From contig JAHLLR010000004.1 in assembly GCA_020444075.1 (NCBI GenBank), positions 1-64,000 of the forward strand: a stretch of DNA of 64,000 nt. The letters are read 5' to 3'. This document shows, piece after piece, positions 8,658 through 18,624 of the stretch. The notes beneath the pieces were generated by a model. That model worked only from the letters and a program-made list of their open reading frames with translations, did not search any database and was not told the origin of the DNA. Source of the stretch: Deltaproteobacteria bacterium. GTDB taxonomy: Bacteria > Desulfobacterota > Desulfobacteria > Desulfobacterales > Desulfosarcinaceae. Both the position numbers and the translations under genes were made by a program. Each line of letters opens with the position of its first letter. Positions within the stretch are counted from its first letter, which is position 1.

Positions 8658-9572
8658 TCATCTTTTGGAGACCTGTTTGCGATGGATCCGAACGGTGTCC
8701 CAGGAATAGATGGCCAGTGCCGTCCAGATGAGTCCGAAGGTTACGGCCTGAATTCCGGTAAACGGCTCTCCGAACAGGGTGATTCCCAGTAAAAGCATGC
8801 CTGTCGGGGCCGTGTATTGGATAAATCCCAAGGTGGCCAGGGTGATGCGTCTGGCCCCGAGATTGAAAAGCAGCAAGGGGGTGGCCGTGAGGATCCCCGT
8901 GCCCAATAGCAGAAGATCGGTCTTAATTCCGGTGTGCAAAAAAGCTCCGGAGTGGATGTGATGCAGGTGAAACACCCATATGCCAGCCGGAACGGTCAGC
9001 AGCAGCGTTTCCACGGTCAGGCCTACCAGGGCCCCCACCGCCGCGACCTTGCGGACCAGTCCGTAAATGCCGAAACTGAATGCCAGCGCAAGGGAAACCC
9101 AGGGGAATACACCATAGCGAAAGGTGAGGTTGAGTACCCCCAGGGTCGCCAAAACTACGGCTGTGGCCTGAGCCTTGCGCAGCCGTTCGCGGAGGAACAC
9201 CATGCCCAGGACGATGTTGACCAGCGGGTTGATGTAATAGCCCAGGCTGGCCTGGAGCACGCGGCCGTTGTTGACCGCCCAGATGTAGATGAGCCAGTTG
9301 GCGCCCACCAGAATGGAGGTGGCCAGGAGCGTGGAAAGCATTTTTGGGCTTTTAATCGTTTTTTTGAATTCGGCCCAGTGGCGGCCAACACCTACCAGCG
9401 GCATGAGAAACGCAAATGACCAGAGGATGCGGTGCAGAATGATCTCGAAGGCCCCCACTCCGTGAAGGGCTTTCCAGTAGATCGGGCTCAACCCCCAGAT
9501 GAGGAAGGCCAAAAAGGCGAAAAGGGCACCGGCACCAGCCTGCCGGTCCGCCACCAGTTGGATAGGGTTCAT
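8658..9572 (-). CDS. rarD: EamA-family transporter, RarD type
   Basis: This integral membrane protein has 304 residues with about ten TM segments, of the drug/metabolite transporter superfamily. The segments AFLIWGLSPIYWKAL near the N terminus and NWLIYIWAVNNG in the middle, with a C-terminal RRITLATLGFIQYTAPT stretch, are characteristic of RarD proteins. The transported substrate of RarD is not well established. It stands alone, divergent from the region that follows. Confidence 0.85.
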   Translation of the reverse strand: MNPIQLVADRQAGAGALFAFLAFLIWGLSPIYWKALHGVGAFEIILHRILWSFAFLMPLVGVGRHWAEFKKTIKSPKMLSTLLATSILVGANWLIYIWAVNNGRVLQASLGYYINPLVNIVLGMVFLRERLRKAQATAVVLATLGVLNLTFRYGVFPWVSLALAFSFGIYGLVRKVAAVGALVGLTVETLLLTVPAGIWVFHLHHIHSGAFLHTGIKTDLLLLGTGILTATPLLLFNLGARRITLATLGFIQYTAPTGMLLLGITLFGEPFTGIQAVTFGLIWTALAIYSWDTVRIHRKQVSKR

Positions 9573-9599
9573 CAGCGGAAAATCGGCTCATAGTTTGTA

Positions 9600-9769
9600 C
9601 CCATCCATAAATGGCTATTTTGCCCGATCTCTGCGTTGCGCGGAAAATTTTATCCTCGGACTATCAACAAGATGTACCCCAAGGGCACTTCTTTCAGGGC
9701 GCCTCCGGTAAAATTTTTCGCACGCCTTGATCTCGACCAAAATCCCTCATTTCTGGACGGACACTAGTT
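9600..9769 (+). repeat. Dispersed intergenic repeat, copy 1
   Basis: This noncoding stretch shares order and sequence with 22229-22350. Both contain TCTCTGCG/TCTCGCG-like starts, GCCTCCGGT, a CTTG-(A/T)C segment, CATTTCT-(G/A) and an ACTTG/ACTAGTTG ending in the same orientation. It begins with a small inverted repeat around CCATCCATAAATGG. It looks like a family of short dispersed repeats; the copies are diverged. Confidence 0.5.
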
Positions 9770-10134
9770 GAATTGGCAGAAAAACTACTCTTTTACCAGA
9801 AACAGGGGGAGGGTCAATAGGGAATCAACCATTTGCTGGATGCCGGCGCGTGAACCGATGGTCATGGCCGTGAACTTTCTTTGCTCTCTTAAAATCAACC
9901 CCAAGCAGTTGCCTGCCATCCTGAATTCAGTTCGGGGTGCGCGCGACTTCATCAAAAATGGACTGATTCGCTTTACCCGATGGTAAGGGGCGGACGACCG
10001 AAAATCTGGATTGGTTGACACCACAGCAGTTTATAGTAGTATGGAAGATAATCGCAAACCGCTGCTTCAAGGCGACCTGAAGCTGCTCTTTACGCGTTCG
10101 TCGATGGTATTCGCACTTAAACACCGGAGAGAAT
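9770..10134. other. Intergenic stretch with no recognised gene
   Basis: About 365 bases lie between the repeat copy and the hotdog thioesterase gene. Short open frames exist on both strands, but none has a convincing ribosome site, codon pattern or recognisable product. I see no RNA structure that I can name. Confidence 0.5.
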
Positions 10135-10509
10135 ATGCAAATTAACGGTCAGATTGAATTTACGATTACAGAAAAAACGTCCGACCACGTTACCGCTGAG
10201 ATGCCGATACAAGCTGGCATATTAAACCCATTCGGCACGGTTCATGCCGGCGCCACCCTTTGGTTTGCCGATGTAACGGCAACGGTTCTCGTGCTTGAAA
10301 GCTTTGATGCCACCGAGGGAATGAAAGGATTTCCGCTGGCAATCAACCTGAATGCCCATTTGACGGGCAATAGCAAAAAAGGAATTTTTCATGCTCAAGC
10401 AAAATATGTAAAGCGGGGGAAGTCGGTAAGCATTGTCAGAACAACGGTTACAGATAATAATGGCCGCCTTGTTGCTGAAGTCACGACCAGTCATGTGCCA
10501 TCCGCATAA
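10135..10509 (+). CDS. PaaI-family hotdog thioesterase
   Basis: This is a single hotdog-fold protein of 124 residues. The segment NPFGTVHAGATLWFADVTAT contains the HAG motif and the following acidic residue expected for the PaaI/thioesterase active site, and the C-terminal strands (KYVKRGKSVSIVRTTV) complete the fold. It probably hydrolyses an acyl-CoA; the acyl chain is unknown. AGAGA lies upstream of the ATG. Its A+T-rich codon use (AAA, AAT, ATA) is lower in GC than that of its neighbours, as is the next gene, which may indicate acquisition from outside. Confidence 0.85.
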   Translation: MQINGQIEFTITEKTSDHVTAEMPIQAGILNPFGTVHAGATLWFADVTATVLVLESFDATEGMKGFPLAINLNAHLTGNSKKGIFHAQAKYVKRGKSVSIVRTTVTDNNGRLVAEVTTSHVPSA

Positions 10510-10601
10510 CAGGGAGTTACGGGATGGTGTGGGGCGGCGGGTGACCGCTATTTCCTCCACGACTGCGGAAAATGAACCTTATAAACGATTAGGGTGAAAA
10601 G

Positions 10602-10889
10602 ATGGACAAAATATTCGATGGTAAAAAAACAGCTAAATTGGGCACTCCGACGAATCCTGCCATTATCAATGTTCAAACAGCGGAAAGAGAGAAGGAATTA
10701 GAATCCGTGTTTGAAGAAAACGGGTGGACGTATACCATTGCGTTGGAACCCGATAAACCGGAAAATATTAAAGACCTGGAGATATTGTTGCATCCCCTGA
10801 AAACAAGGATTGCCGGGAAGAGTGTGGGGCGCAACGAATCCTGCCCCTGTGGAAGCGGCAGAAAATATAAAAAATGCTGTGGTAAGTAA
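10602..10889 (+). CDS. SEC-C metal-binding motif protein (PBPRA1643 family)
   Basis: This is a small protein of 95 residues. The C terminus [18 protein letters not shown] is a complete SEC-C zinc-binding motif (CxCxnCC), as at the end of SecA. The N-terminal part matches the small PBPRA1643-type SWIM/SEC-C proteins. The function of this family is not established; the SEC-C domain suggests ribosome or protein contact. Codon use is A+T-rich like the thioesterase just before it. Confidence 0.8.
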   Translation: MDKIFDGKKTAKLGTPTNPAIINVQTAEREKELESVFEENGWTYTIALEPDKPENIKDLEILLHPLKTRIAGKSVGRNESCPCGSGRKYKKCCGK

Positions 10890-10957
10890 GGCTTTTTTTA
10901 TATTGAAAAGAAACGTTTAATATCAGGGTCAGGCGGACCGACCTGGCCGGCCTGCTG

Positions 10958-12298
10958 TCACCGCCCGCTGACCGGGACTCCCGCTTTTTTGTTGAGGGCC
11001 TGCCAGTACCTGCGGTACGCCCAGCCGGGCGGACTTTCAACCGGCATCGCGTCGACGCGTTCGACCCAGGTTCGGGTCAGTTCTTCGGCTTGCTTGAAGG
11101 CCTTTCGGCAGAGAGTTGTATTTTCCTCACCGGCAGTTTTCGTTGATTCCTCGACAAAAGATCGCTCCAACCCGTCCCGTGCGTCGGCAAAGGCGGAAAG
11201 TCGGTTCCCGTAATCCATGAGGATGAGGCGATGAAGGCGCTCGTGCCGCCACCACAGGCTGCGTTCGTCGTAAGCCGCGCCGGGGGCCGTGCCCGTGTCG
11301 GGCATCCCATGCATTTCGAATCTCATCGGCTTGAAGATACCCGTGCAAGGCGCCGATGTGCCTGTGGCCCAGTATGTGGGTGCATGCGGTGTCAGGTGAG
11401 CCACCAGCGATCCGGTGGTCTGAAAACCTCTGGATACCGGGTTGGCGGCGTGCATGCAGATCCGGTCCATGAACAGATGGGCGGCGGGACGGTATCCGGT
11501 CGTGGCATGGTCCCGCAGGCTGCGCAGGGCGCCGGCAAAGTCCAATTTTCCGGATACTGCCGGCGGCAGGGCGGCGAGTTGCTGCCGGCATCGGTTCTGG
11601 CGGGCTGCCGAGAAGGAGAAGGTGGTGTTGAACCAGTCCGAATAGCACCTCTTGAAGCTGAAGGTGCGGCCCGGCTTCAGCCAGCCCTTGTGCCTTGCCG
11701 TGTCGATCAGCTGGGGATGGCTGCGGTCGAAGTCGTCGTCCAGGGTGAGGCGATTGGAGATGGCCCAGGAATCGGTGATCCGTTTGGCCGCCCACAGTTC
11801 TCCGGAGGTTTCCAGTATCCAGGCGTCGTAAGGGTCCGCACAGAGAAAACTGTTGTGGTAGGCCATACGCCGGTCCGTGTACCCGCAAATGCCGCCCTGG
11901 CCGTGGTCGGCCAGAAGTCCCACAATAACTTCCACCGCCTGCTCGGCGCTTCCGGCGCGTTCCAGGGCCAGGCGCAGGAGATCCATGCCGGTGAGGGCTT
12001 TGCCCCGGTTGACCGGCATGCGGGTGAAAACCGCTTCGTTGCCGATGACAAGGCCATTCTCATTGGCGCCCATCTCGGCGCCCCACATCCAGAAGGGGCG
12101 GCAGATCAGAATATCAAAGGTTAGTGGAGCCTGGGGAATGGCAACGGAGGTGCAATGCACCAGCTCATCGGGGCCGTGGGTTCCACCGGCAACAAATTCC
12201 AGGGCCATGGCCTCGTTGGGTTCCCGGTCGCTGTTCTTGCCGAAGATCACCGATCCGTCAGCAGTTGCGGATTTCAGGGCCACAAAGGTGTCACACAT
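10958..12298 (-). CDS. C69-family peptidase (secernin-like, Ntn hydrolase)
   Basis: The protein has 446 residues and begins MCDTFVALKSAT. Removal of Met would expose Cys2 as the N-terminal nucleophile, the hallmark of the C69/secernin and related Ntn hydrolases. FGKNSDREPNEA and GANENGLVIGNEAVFTR are conserved family stretches. Relatives are dipeptidases or amide hydrolases. It lies 64 bp downstream of the PPi-phosphofructokinase gene on the same strand, but I see no functional link. Confidence 0.85.
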   Translation of the reverse strand: MCDTFVALKSATADGSVIFGKNSDREPNEAMALEFVAGGTHGPDELVHCTSVAIPQAPLTFDILICRPFWMWGAEMGANENGLVIGNEAVFTRMPVNRGKALTGMDLLRLALERAGSAEQAVEVIVGLLADHGQGGICGYTDRRMAYHNSFLCADPYDAWILETSGELWAAKRITDSWAISNRLTLDDDFDRSHPQLIDTARHKGWLKPGRTFSFKRCYSDWFNTTFSFSAARQNRCRQQLAALPPAVSGKLDFAGALRSLRDHATTGYRPAAHLFMDRICMHAANPVSRGFQTTGSLVAHLTPHAPTYWATGTSAPCTGIFKPMRFEMHGMPDTGTAPGAAYDERSLWWRHERLHRLILMDYGNRLSAFADARDGLERSFVEESTKTAGEENTTLCRKAFKQAEELTRTWVERVDAMPVESPPGWAYRRYWQALNKKAGVPVSGR

Positions 12299-12361
12299 GC
12301 CTCACCCTAATTTTGCATTACAAAACCGGTTTCTCCGGGCCAGGATTCTTTACTCGGCTGC

Positions 12362-14476
12362 CTACTCATCCGGTGCGGAAAGATGCCCTCCCATGGCGTT
12401 GAGCAGCAGGGTGATGGGGCGGTTTTCCTCGCTGTTGCCGGCAAAGCGGATGGGGCCCGGGTGACGGTAGTGGTCTTCTCCCGGGGTGGCGGCCAGCCAT
12501 TTGTCGCGGAATGTTTTCACGACTCTGTATGCCGGTGAGTTTACGTCCACGATGCTTTTTTCCAGCACCAGTTCCAGCTTGCCTTTGCGTTCCTCCAGGT
12601 GCATGAGCGGGGCGATGGGAATGCCGATGGGCCGCCAGTTGTGAAAATCCTGCTCCAGGTTCAAGATGGCGGCCATCTGGCCGGTAGAACCGTTGGCGAT
12701 CAGGCTGAATACGGTCTGGCCCAGGTTGTAGGTGTAAATGCAGTCGAACCGGGTGGGGTCGCTGCCCCTTCCGTCGTAGCCGTAGAAGTGGGTCTGGGTT
12801 TTGAATTTGGGGACGGATTGTTCGTAGATTTTTTCGATGGGAGCCGGGATGGGTTCGTCGTCGCCTAAAAAACCGGCTTTGACCAGAGCCGTCTTGAGGG
12901 TTTTTTTGGAGATGATGGTTTTTTTGATCATCAGGTACTGGGCCTGCTTCCAGTTCTCGAAGAGAATGGGCCCGTAATGCTCCGGATCCAGTTCCCCCTT
13001 TTGCATTGTCTTGACGAACTGGGCATTCTGGATGCCGATTTTATATTGGCCTTTCTCCTTTAAAATGCCCAGGTAGTCTTTTACCAGGTCAAGGAGGACT
13101 TTTTCCGTCTTGACCTGGGAGAACTGGAAATTGCCGTGGCTGTCCCGCTCGGTGAGCAGCCCTTCCTGGAAGAACCCGGGAATGTCGTTGAACAACTCGT
13201 CGTCCCGGGCATTCCACACATTGTAGGAAACATCCTTGCGGATTCCCCGAACCAGCCGACGCAGATATTCCAGTTTTTCGTCCAGAGTGGGAAAGGCGGA
13301 ATGAAAATCCCGATCATGCATTTTGTTGTAGTTGCCGATGATCGTGTTGAGTTTGATGATGAATACCTGGATCTCGTTGATGAACTCCAGTACCCCTTCG
13401 GGGATCACCAGGACGCCGTAGTTCTTTCCCACGGCGGCCCTTTGCATGATGGCGTCGCAGGTTACCCGGGAGAGGTGCCGCAGGGTCATGCCGTAGGCGG
13501 TGTAGTCCACTATCCCTTCTTTTTCGGCTTTCTCGAGCCGGGCGTAGTCCACGTAGTCCGCCAGGTCTTCACCGATCAGGGTCATGTTGGCATGGGTCTG
13601 CAGGGCCACCTCCAGAGCGAGGTGGCTGGCCACGCGGCCCATGACCTTGCACACATGCCAGTATTTTACGTCGGAACTGGCGTCGGTGCACAGGTTGGCG
13701 ATGGCCTGGGAGAAGGCGCGGGCGGCGGTGTGAAAGCCGAAGGACATGGCGCACAGCACCTGGCCCCGGGCGTCGCGGACCTGGATGTCGCCGTCGATGG
13801 TCTTGGGAACGCCGATGACCTGAACGCCATCCTCGAACATTTCCTGGGCGAGAAAGGCGGCGTTGGTGTTGGAGTCGTCCCCCCCCACCACCACCAGGGC
13901 GTCCAGCTCAAGCTGTTTGCAGGTTTCCCGGGACAGGTCCATCTTCTTGCGGTTGTCGATCTTGGTGCGCCCGGTCCTGATCATGGTGAACCCGCCAATA
14001 TTTCTGTACTGATCCACCCGCTCGCGGGTCAGTTCCATGTAGTCGCCGTCGATGATGCCGTCGGGGCCCATGAGGAATCCAAAGATCCGCGTCCGGGGGT
14101 TGACCTTCCTGGCGGCGTCGAACAGACCGGCGATAACATTGTGGCCGCCGGGTGATGGTCCGCCGGAGAAGACGATGCCGATGTTGCGCGCCTTTTTGTA
14201 ATTCTCTTTGACTTCATCGGCGGCATCATCGCAGCCTTCGACCCGCTGGACCGTGTTGGCGATGATATGCGACAGCTGCCGGTGAGCTTCCTTGTCGATC
14301 TCGAAGTGGTACTGCGCATCGGTCGCCAGCATGGTGAAAGGGCTTTTGAATACAGCGCACACGGGGGGCTGGTAGGCCACTCTTTCCTTCAGCTCCAGGT
14401 TAACATCGGCAACGGCGTCCATAACCGCGGGATGATCGAGCAGCTTGTCGATTCGGATGGTGGATGGTTCCGGCAT
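12362..14476 (-). CDS. pfp: Diphosphate-fructose-6-phosphate 1-phosphotransferase (PPi-PFK, long type)
   Basis: The enzyme has 704 residues. The phosphate-binding loop has FSGGPSPGGHN, the GGDDSNTNA motif near residue 195 has aspartate where ATP-dependent enzymes have glycine, and PKTIDGD carries the catalytic aspartate. These mark a PPi-dependent, reversible phosphofructokinase of the long, plant-type clade. It interconverts fructose 6-phosphate plus PPi and fructose 1,6-bisphosphate plus phosphate, saving ATP, which suits an energy-limited anaerobe. It ends in TAG with a TAA three codons later. Confidence 0.93.
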   Translation of the reverse strand: MPEPSTIRIDKLLDHPAVMDAVADVNLELKERVAYQPPVCAVFKSPFTMLATDAQYHFEIDKEAHRQLSHIIANTVQRVEGCDDAADEVKENYKKARNIGIVFSGGPSPGGHNVIAGLFDAARKVNPRTRIFGFLMGPDGIIDGDYMELTRERVDQYRNIGGFTMIRTGRTKIDNRKKMDLSRETCKQLELDALVVVGGDDSNTNAAFLAQEMFEDGVQVIGVPKTIDGDIQVRDARGQVLCAMSFGFHTAARAFSQAIANLCTDASSDVKYWHVCKVMGRVASHLALEVALQTHANMTLIGEDLADYVDYARLEKAEKEGIVDYTAYGMTLRHLSRVTCDAIMQRAAVGKNYGVLVIPEGVLEFINEIQVFIIKLNTIIGNYNKMHDRDFHSAFPTLDEKLEYLRRLVRGIRKDVSYNVWNARDDELFNDIPGFFQEGLLTERDSHGNFQFSQVKTEKVLLDLVKDYLGILKEKGQYKIGIQNAQFVKTMQKGELDPEHYGPILFENWKQAQYLMIKKTIISKKTLKTALVKAGFLGDDEPIPAPIEKIYEQSVPKFKTQTHFYGYDGRGSDPTRFDCIYTYNLGQTVFSLIANGSTGQMAAILNLEQDFHNWRPIGIPIAPLMHLEERKGKLELVLEKSIVDVNSPAYRVVKTFRDKWLAATPGEDHYRHPGPIRFAGNSEENRPITLLLNAMGGHLSAPDE

Positions 14477-14886
14477 TCAGCCCTCCTGATTAGGTGGTTG
14501 ATCGTGTTGGTGGAATTCGTCTCCCGTGGTGCGAAGCGATTCGTCGGATAGATCAATTCTATTATCCCCGGGCCGCGGTTCAAGTCAAGGTAATTGTATC
14601 TCCCTACGGGGCGTTCCCTCCGTCATAACCCATTGAGAGCAAAGCACAAGTGCGTATTGTGACCCTATGCGGACAGAGCCATGACGGGCAATTCCGGAAG
14701 GAGAATCTTGACAACACCGATGCGAGCCGCTATTGAAAATGGCTCCGTTTTTCATGAGGAATTCGTGAAACGGCCACCATCCGGGTTGAACCATATTGTC
14801 AGACCGGCTGCGGTCAATATGGTTGCCTTGTCCCTGGACGGGGTAAGCGTTCCTCAACCTTAATTTCAAAAGGATGAGCATCCTCT
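14477..14886. other. Intergenic stretch with no recognised gene
   Basis: About 410 bases separate the divergent PPi-PFK gene and the glutamine amidotransferase gene. The only open frames are short, lack ribosome sites and match nothing I know. It must hold promoters for both genes, but I cannot place them with confidence. Confidence 0.5.
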
Positions 14887-15597
14887 ATGAAGCCCATCGT
14901 CATCGTCAAGACAGGGGGAACCTATCCGGACATGGCAGCCCGGTACGGTGACTTCGAAGACTGGTTTGTCGCGCGAATGGACCGGTCGGCGGGAACCTTT
15001 GAAACCGTCAGCCCGTTTTCAGGGGACCCTCTGCCGCCGCCGGCCTCGTTCGGCGGCATCATCATCACCGGGTCCCACGACATGGTGACCGAAAAACATC
15101 CCTGGAGCGAGAAGACCGCCGACTGGGTCAAACAGGCTGTTGAGGCAGATATTCCTCTGTTGGGGGTCTGCTACGGTCATCAGCTGCTGGCGCATGCGAT
15201 GGGCGGTGTGGTCGGCGACAACCCCAGGGGGAAAGAGATGGGCACCGTATCGATCCGGCTCAATCCGGATGGGCGGCAGGACCGGCTGTTTGAGGGGACC
15301 CCGGAAACGTTCGTTGCCCATGCCTGCCATAGTCAGAGCGTGATGCAACTGCCGGCCGGTGCAACCCTGCTGGCGTCATCGGACATGGATCCCCATCACG
15401 CGTTCGTCATCGGGAGGCGGGCCTGGGGCGTTCAGTTTCATCCCGAATTCGACGGGCAGATCCTCCGGCTCTATGTCCACCGGTTCGCCGATGATCTCAA
15501 GGCGCAGGGCTGTGATGTGGAACGGCTGCTGGCCGAAATCAGGGAGACACCGGAAAGCGAAGCATTGCTGCGCCGGTTTCAGCGGGTATGCGACTGA
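14887..15597 (+). CDS. Class I glutamine amidotransferase domain protein
   Basis: The protein is a stand-alone GATase1 domain of 236 residues. The nucleophile elbow GVCYGHQ places the catalytic cysteine at 95, and QFHPEFD supplies His185 and Glu187, so the triad is complete. It resembles the GMP synthase amidotransferase-like proteins, including gamma-glutamyl hydrolases of polyamine breakdown, but there is no synthetase partner. Either it cuts a gamma-glutamyl amide itself or it feeds ammonia to an enzyme elsewhere. Confidence 0.85.
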   Translation: MKPIVIVKTGGTYPDMAARYGDFEDWFVARMDRSAGTFETVSPFSGDPLPPPASFGGIIITGSHDMVTEKHPWSEKTADWVKQAVEADIPLLGVCYGHQLLAHAMGGVVGDNPRGKEMGTVSIRLNPDGRQDRLFEGTPETFVAHACHSQSVMQLPAGATLLASSDMDPHHAFVIGRRAWGVQFHPEFDGQILRLYVHRFADDLKAQGCDVERLLAEIRETPESEALLRRFQRVCD

Positions 15598-15828
15598 ATC
15601 GGACGGTGAATGCTTCATGGCTGCCAATCAGGGCTTTACTTTACTTGTATCTTATTATAAAAGTTAATTGTATTTTTGGTTCACCTTTTTTAATGAATGA
15701 CATTTATCCCGATATCGAATGACCCTTCGGGGTTCTCCCGGAACGGGGTTTTCTTCAGTCAATCTGTGGATCCAGCCGTCGGTTTGCGGCTTTGCTATGT
15801 TCTAATCTACCAAGGAGGAGGAGCACGT

Positions 15829-16653
15829 ATGAAAAGAGGTTTATTGACCACATTGGCGATTGTTGCCGCAGTGACCTTTTGCATGGGAACGGCCTTCGGC
15901 GCGGACATCGAGCTGGCCAAGAAATCCCACATCCAGAAAATCCTGGAGCGGGGCGAACTGCGCGTGGGTTTCGAATCCGGTTACATGCCCTTTGAGATGA
16001 CCAACAAAAAAGGCGAGTTCATCGGCTTCGACATGGATTTCGGACGGCAGATGGCCAAGGCCATGGGCGTCAAGTTCGTTCCCGTCAACACGGCCTGGGA
16101 TGGCATCATTCCCGCCCTGGTCACCGACAAGTTCGACATCATCATGGGCGGCATGACCATCACCCAGGAGAGAAACCTGAAAGTCGCTTTCGCCGATCCC
16201 TACATCGTCGTGGGCCAGGCCATTCTTCTCAACAAGAAAAATGAAGGCACCGTTAAATCCTACAAGGACCTCAACGACCCCAAATATATCCTCACTTCCC
16301 GCATGGGCACCACCGGTGAGCAATCCATCAAACGCATGATCCCCAAGGCGACCTACAAAGGGTTCGAGTCCGAAGCCGAAGCCGGCATGGAAGTGATCAA
16401 CGGCAAGGCCGATGCCCTGATTTACGATCTTCCCTTCATCGGTATCCTTTACTCCAGCCAGGGCAAGGGCAAAACCGTGTTCCTGGATCAGCCGTTCACC
16501 TACGAACCCCTGGCCTGGGCCGTCAACCAGGGCGACCCCGACTTTATGAATTTTCTGAACAACTTCCTCCGGCAGTGCAAGGGTGACGGATTCTATGAAA
16601 AAACATACAACAAATGGATCCTGAGTTCGGACTGGAAGAAAGAGCTCGAGTAA
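15829..16653 (+). CDS. ABC transporter substrate-binding protein, polar amino acid family (family 3)
   Basis: The protein has 274 residues with a signal peptide (about residues 1-23, ending near FGA). The mature part has the family 3 SBP signatures ERGELRVGFESGY and FIGFDMDFGRQMAKAMGV and the ligand-contact segment RMGTTGEQS. The start at 15829 is fixed by AAGGAGGAGG upstream. It captures an amino acid or related cation in the periplasm for the permease and ATPase that follow. The ligand cannot be read. A GC-rich hairpin follows the stop and may keep its transcript more abundant than the rest. Confidence 0.88.
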   Translation: MKRGLLTTLAIVAAVTFCMGTAFGADIELAKKSHIQKILERGELRVGFESGYMPFEMTNKKGEFIGFDMDFGRQMAKAMGVKFVPVNTAWDGIIPALVTDKFDIIMGGMTITQERNLKVAFADPYIVVGQAILLNKKNEGTVKSYKDLNDPKYILTSRMGTTGEQSIKRMIPKATYKGFESEAEAGMEVINGKADALIYDLPFIGILYSSQGKGKTVFLDQPFTYEPLAWAVNQGDPDFMNFLNNFLRQCKGDGFYEKTYNKWILSSDWKKELE

Positions 16654-16693
16654 CCGATTAACTGAAACCGATTGGTGATCATGATCCTTACCC

Positions 16694-16722
16694 AGGCCGG
16701 CCGGACCTTTCTCGGCCGGCCT
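16694..16722 (+). terminator. Intercistronic hairpin after the binding-protein gene
   Basis: A 9-bp perfect stem AGGCCGGCC/GGCCGGCCT with an 11-base loop lies between the binding-protein and permease genes. Only CCATTTT follows, so it is more likely a transcript-stabilising or partial terminator than a full stop. Confidence 0.55.
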
Positions 16723-16795
16723 GTGCCATTTTGGAGCCGGATCCCCTGAACCCATTGCCTTCACGCTTTTACCCCAGCAGGAAGAAGATGCGATC

Positions 16796-17806
16796 ATGAG
16801 CGAAGAAAACAGTCAACGGATAACCGGACGACGCGCCGACTATAGCAAGTGGGTCATTATTTTCTGCATCGGTGTACTGATATTTTTGGGCTTGTTCTAC
16901 TATGCGACCCAGAAGATTCAATATAACTGGAGATGGAACCGGACGCCGATCTATTTTGCTTACCAGGATGACATCTATGTGACCTCCGCCATTGAAGGGG
17001 AAGTATCATCCATCCGCACCGAGGGTGGCAAATCGATCATCACGGTGAAAGGCATTGACGAGGAGGAGAGCTACACCGCGCCCGCCAAGAGCCTGCGGGT
17101 GGAGGAAGGGGAAAGCATCTATTCCGGGGATACCCTGGCCAGATATAAGAAATGGAAGCCCGGCCTGCTGGTTATCGGTTTGTGGATCACCCTCAAGATC
17201 AGCGTGATGTCCACGATATTCGGCGTGATTATCGGCATCATCAGCGGGTTGATGCGTATTTCCGACAACCCGGCACTGCGGTGGACGTCCGTCGTGTATG
17301 TAGAGCTGATCCGTGGCTCTCCGCTGATGGTTCAGATCCTGATCTGGTATTTCGTTCTGGGAACGCTGATCAACGACCTGCTCTACGCATACGGCTTCGG
17401 GCAGATCCCGGCCTTCTGGTACGGCGTTGCCTCACTGGCCTGTTTTGCCGGCGCCTACGTGTCGGAGATCGTCCGGGCCGGCATCCAGTCGATCCACCGG
17501 GGGCAGACCGAAGCGGCCCGCTCATTGGGCATGAGTTATGCCCAGTCCATGCGCTACATCATCCTTCCCCAGGCGCTTCGCCGGATCCTTCCGCCTCTTG
17601 CCGGGCAGTTCATCAGCCTGATCAAGGATTCCTCCCTGCTGGGGATCATCGCCATCCGCGAGTTGACCAAAGCAGCCCGGGAAGCGGTTACGGCAACCCT
17701 TCAGCCCTTCGAAGTATACATTCTTCTGGGGGTGTTGTACCTGGTGCTTACCTTTACCCTTTCCATGTACGTGCAACATCTTGAGAGGAGGATGGCGACA
17801 TCGTGA
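16796..17806 (+). CDS. ABC transporter permease, polar amino acid type, with extra N-terminal periplasmic domain
   Basis: The protein has 336 residues, about 100 more than usual. The C-terminal 220 residues are a standard HisM/GlnP-like permease with the [16 protein letters not shown] segment and the EAA-type loop [20 protein letters not shown] that contacts the ATPase. The N-terminal 115 residues hold one TM helix (about 20-40) and then a beta-rich stretch predicted to be periplasmic before the usual first TM. This insert is odd for the family and could contact the binding protein. Its stop overlaps the ATPase GTG start. Confidence 0.88.
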   Translation: MSEENSQRITGRRADYSKWVIIFCIGVLIFLGLFYYATQKIQYNWRWNRTPIYFAYQDDIYVTSAIEGEVSSIRTEGGKSIITVKGIDEEESYTAPAKSLRVEEGESIYSGDTLARYKKWKPGLLVIGLWITLKISVMSTIFGVIIGIISGLMRISDNPALRWTSVVYVELIRGSPLMVQILIWYFVLGTLINDLLYAYGFGQIPAFWYGVASLACFAGAYVSEIVRAGIQSIHRGQTEAARSLGMSYAQSMRYIILPQALRRILPPLAGQFISLIKDSSLLGIIAIRELTKAAREAVTATLQPFEVYILLGVLYLVLTFTLSMYVQHLERRMATS

Positions 17807-18534
17807 TACAGGCAAAGAATGTATATAAAACTTTTTATGCACCCCATGAGATCCCTGCCCTGGTGGATGTGACGGCCAGTATCAAAGCCGGCGAGGTGGT
17901 CGTGGTGATCGGCCCGTCGGGTTCCGGCAAAAGTACTTTCCTGAGATGTCTCAACCGTCTGGAGCATGCCACCCGCGGCCATATCTTTATCGACGGCATC
18001 GACATCCTGGCCCAGAAGACCGACATCAACAAGGTCCGGGCGGAAGTGGGGATGGTATTCCAGTCCTTCAACCTGTTTCCCCATAAGACGGTGCTGGAAA
18101 ACGTGACGCTGGCCCAGAAAGTGGTGCGTAAACGGTCGGGGGACGACAGTGAAAAGAAAGCCATGGCCCTGCTCGAAAAGGTGGGCATCGTGGACAAGAA
18201 GGACGTCTATCCGGACCAGCTCTCCGGCGGGCAGCAGCAGCGGGTGGCCATCGCCCGTGCGCTGGCCATGGATCCCAAGGTGATGCTGTTCGACGAACCC
18301 ACCTCTGCGCTGGACCCGGAGATGATCGGTGAGGTGCTCGACGTGATGAAGACCCTGGCCAAAGAAGGCATGACCATGGTGGTGGTGACCCACGAAATGG
18401 GTTTTGCCCGGGAAGTGGCCGACCGGGTGATTTTCATGGATGCCGGCGCCATCGTGGAGGAGGGGACACCGGAACATTTCTTCGTCAACCCCACCCACGA
18501 CCGGACCAAGCTGTTTCTCAGTCAGATCCTTTAA
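17803..18534 (+). CDS. ABC transporter ATP-binding protein, polar amino acid type
   Basis: This ATPase has 243 residues, with Walker [10 protein letters not shown] (37-45), signature LSGGQQQR, Walker [13 protein letters not shown] and the H-loop [10 protein letters not shown]. It matches GlnQ/HisP-type subunits. It starts with GTG overlapping the permease stop, so translation is coupled. A strong bidirectional terminator follows the gene. Confidence 0.93.
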   Translation: MIQAKNVYKTFYAPHEIPALVDVTASIKAGEVVVVIGPSGSGKSTFLRCLNRLEHATRGHIFIDGIDILAQKTDINKVRAEVGMVFQSFNLFPHKTVLENVTLAQKVVRKRSGDDSEKKAMALLEKVGIVDKKDVYPDQLSGGQQQRVAIARALAMDPKVMLFDEPTSALDPEMIGEVLDVMKTLAKEGMTMVVVTHEMGFAREVADRVIFMDAGAIVEEGTPEHFFVNPTHDRTKLFLSQIL

Positions 18535-18570
18535 GCGGTCGCTACCGGCGGCCTTTCCCCTTCAAAATAT

Positions 18571-18606
18571 AAAAGGCCCGGATATATCATTGTATCCGGG
18601 CCTTTT
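18571..18606. terminator. Bidirectional rho-independent terminator
   Basis: A perfect 14-bp stem (AAAAGGCCCGGATA and its complement) with an 8-base loop has A/T runs at both ends. It lies between the convergent ABC transporter operon and the mtbC-ended methyltransferase operon and would stop both. Confidence 0.9.
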
Positions 18607-18624
18607 ATCGTTTATTTGAACGGA

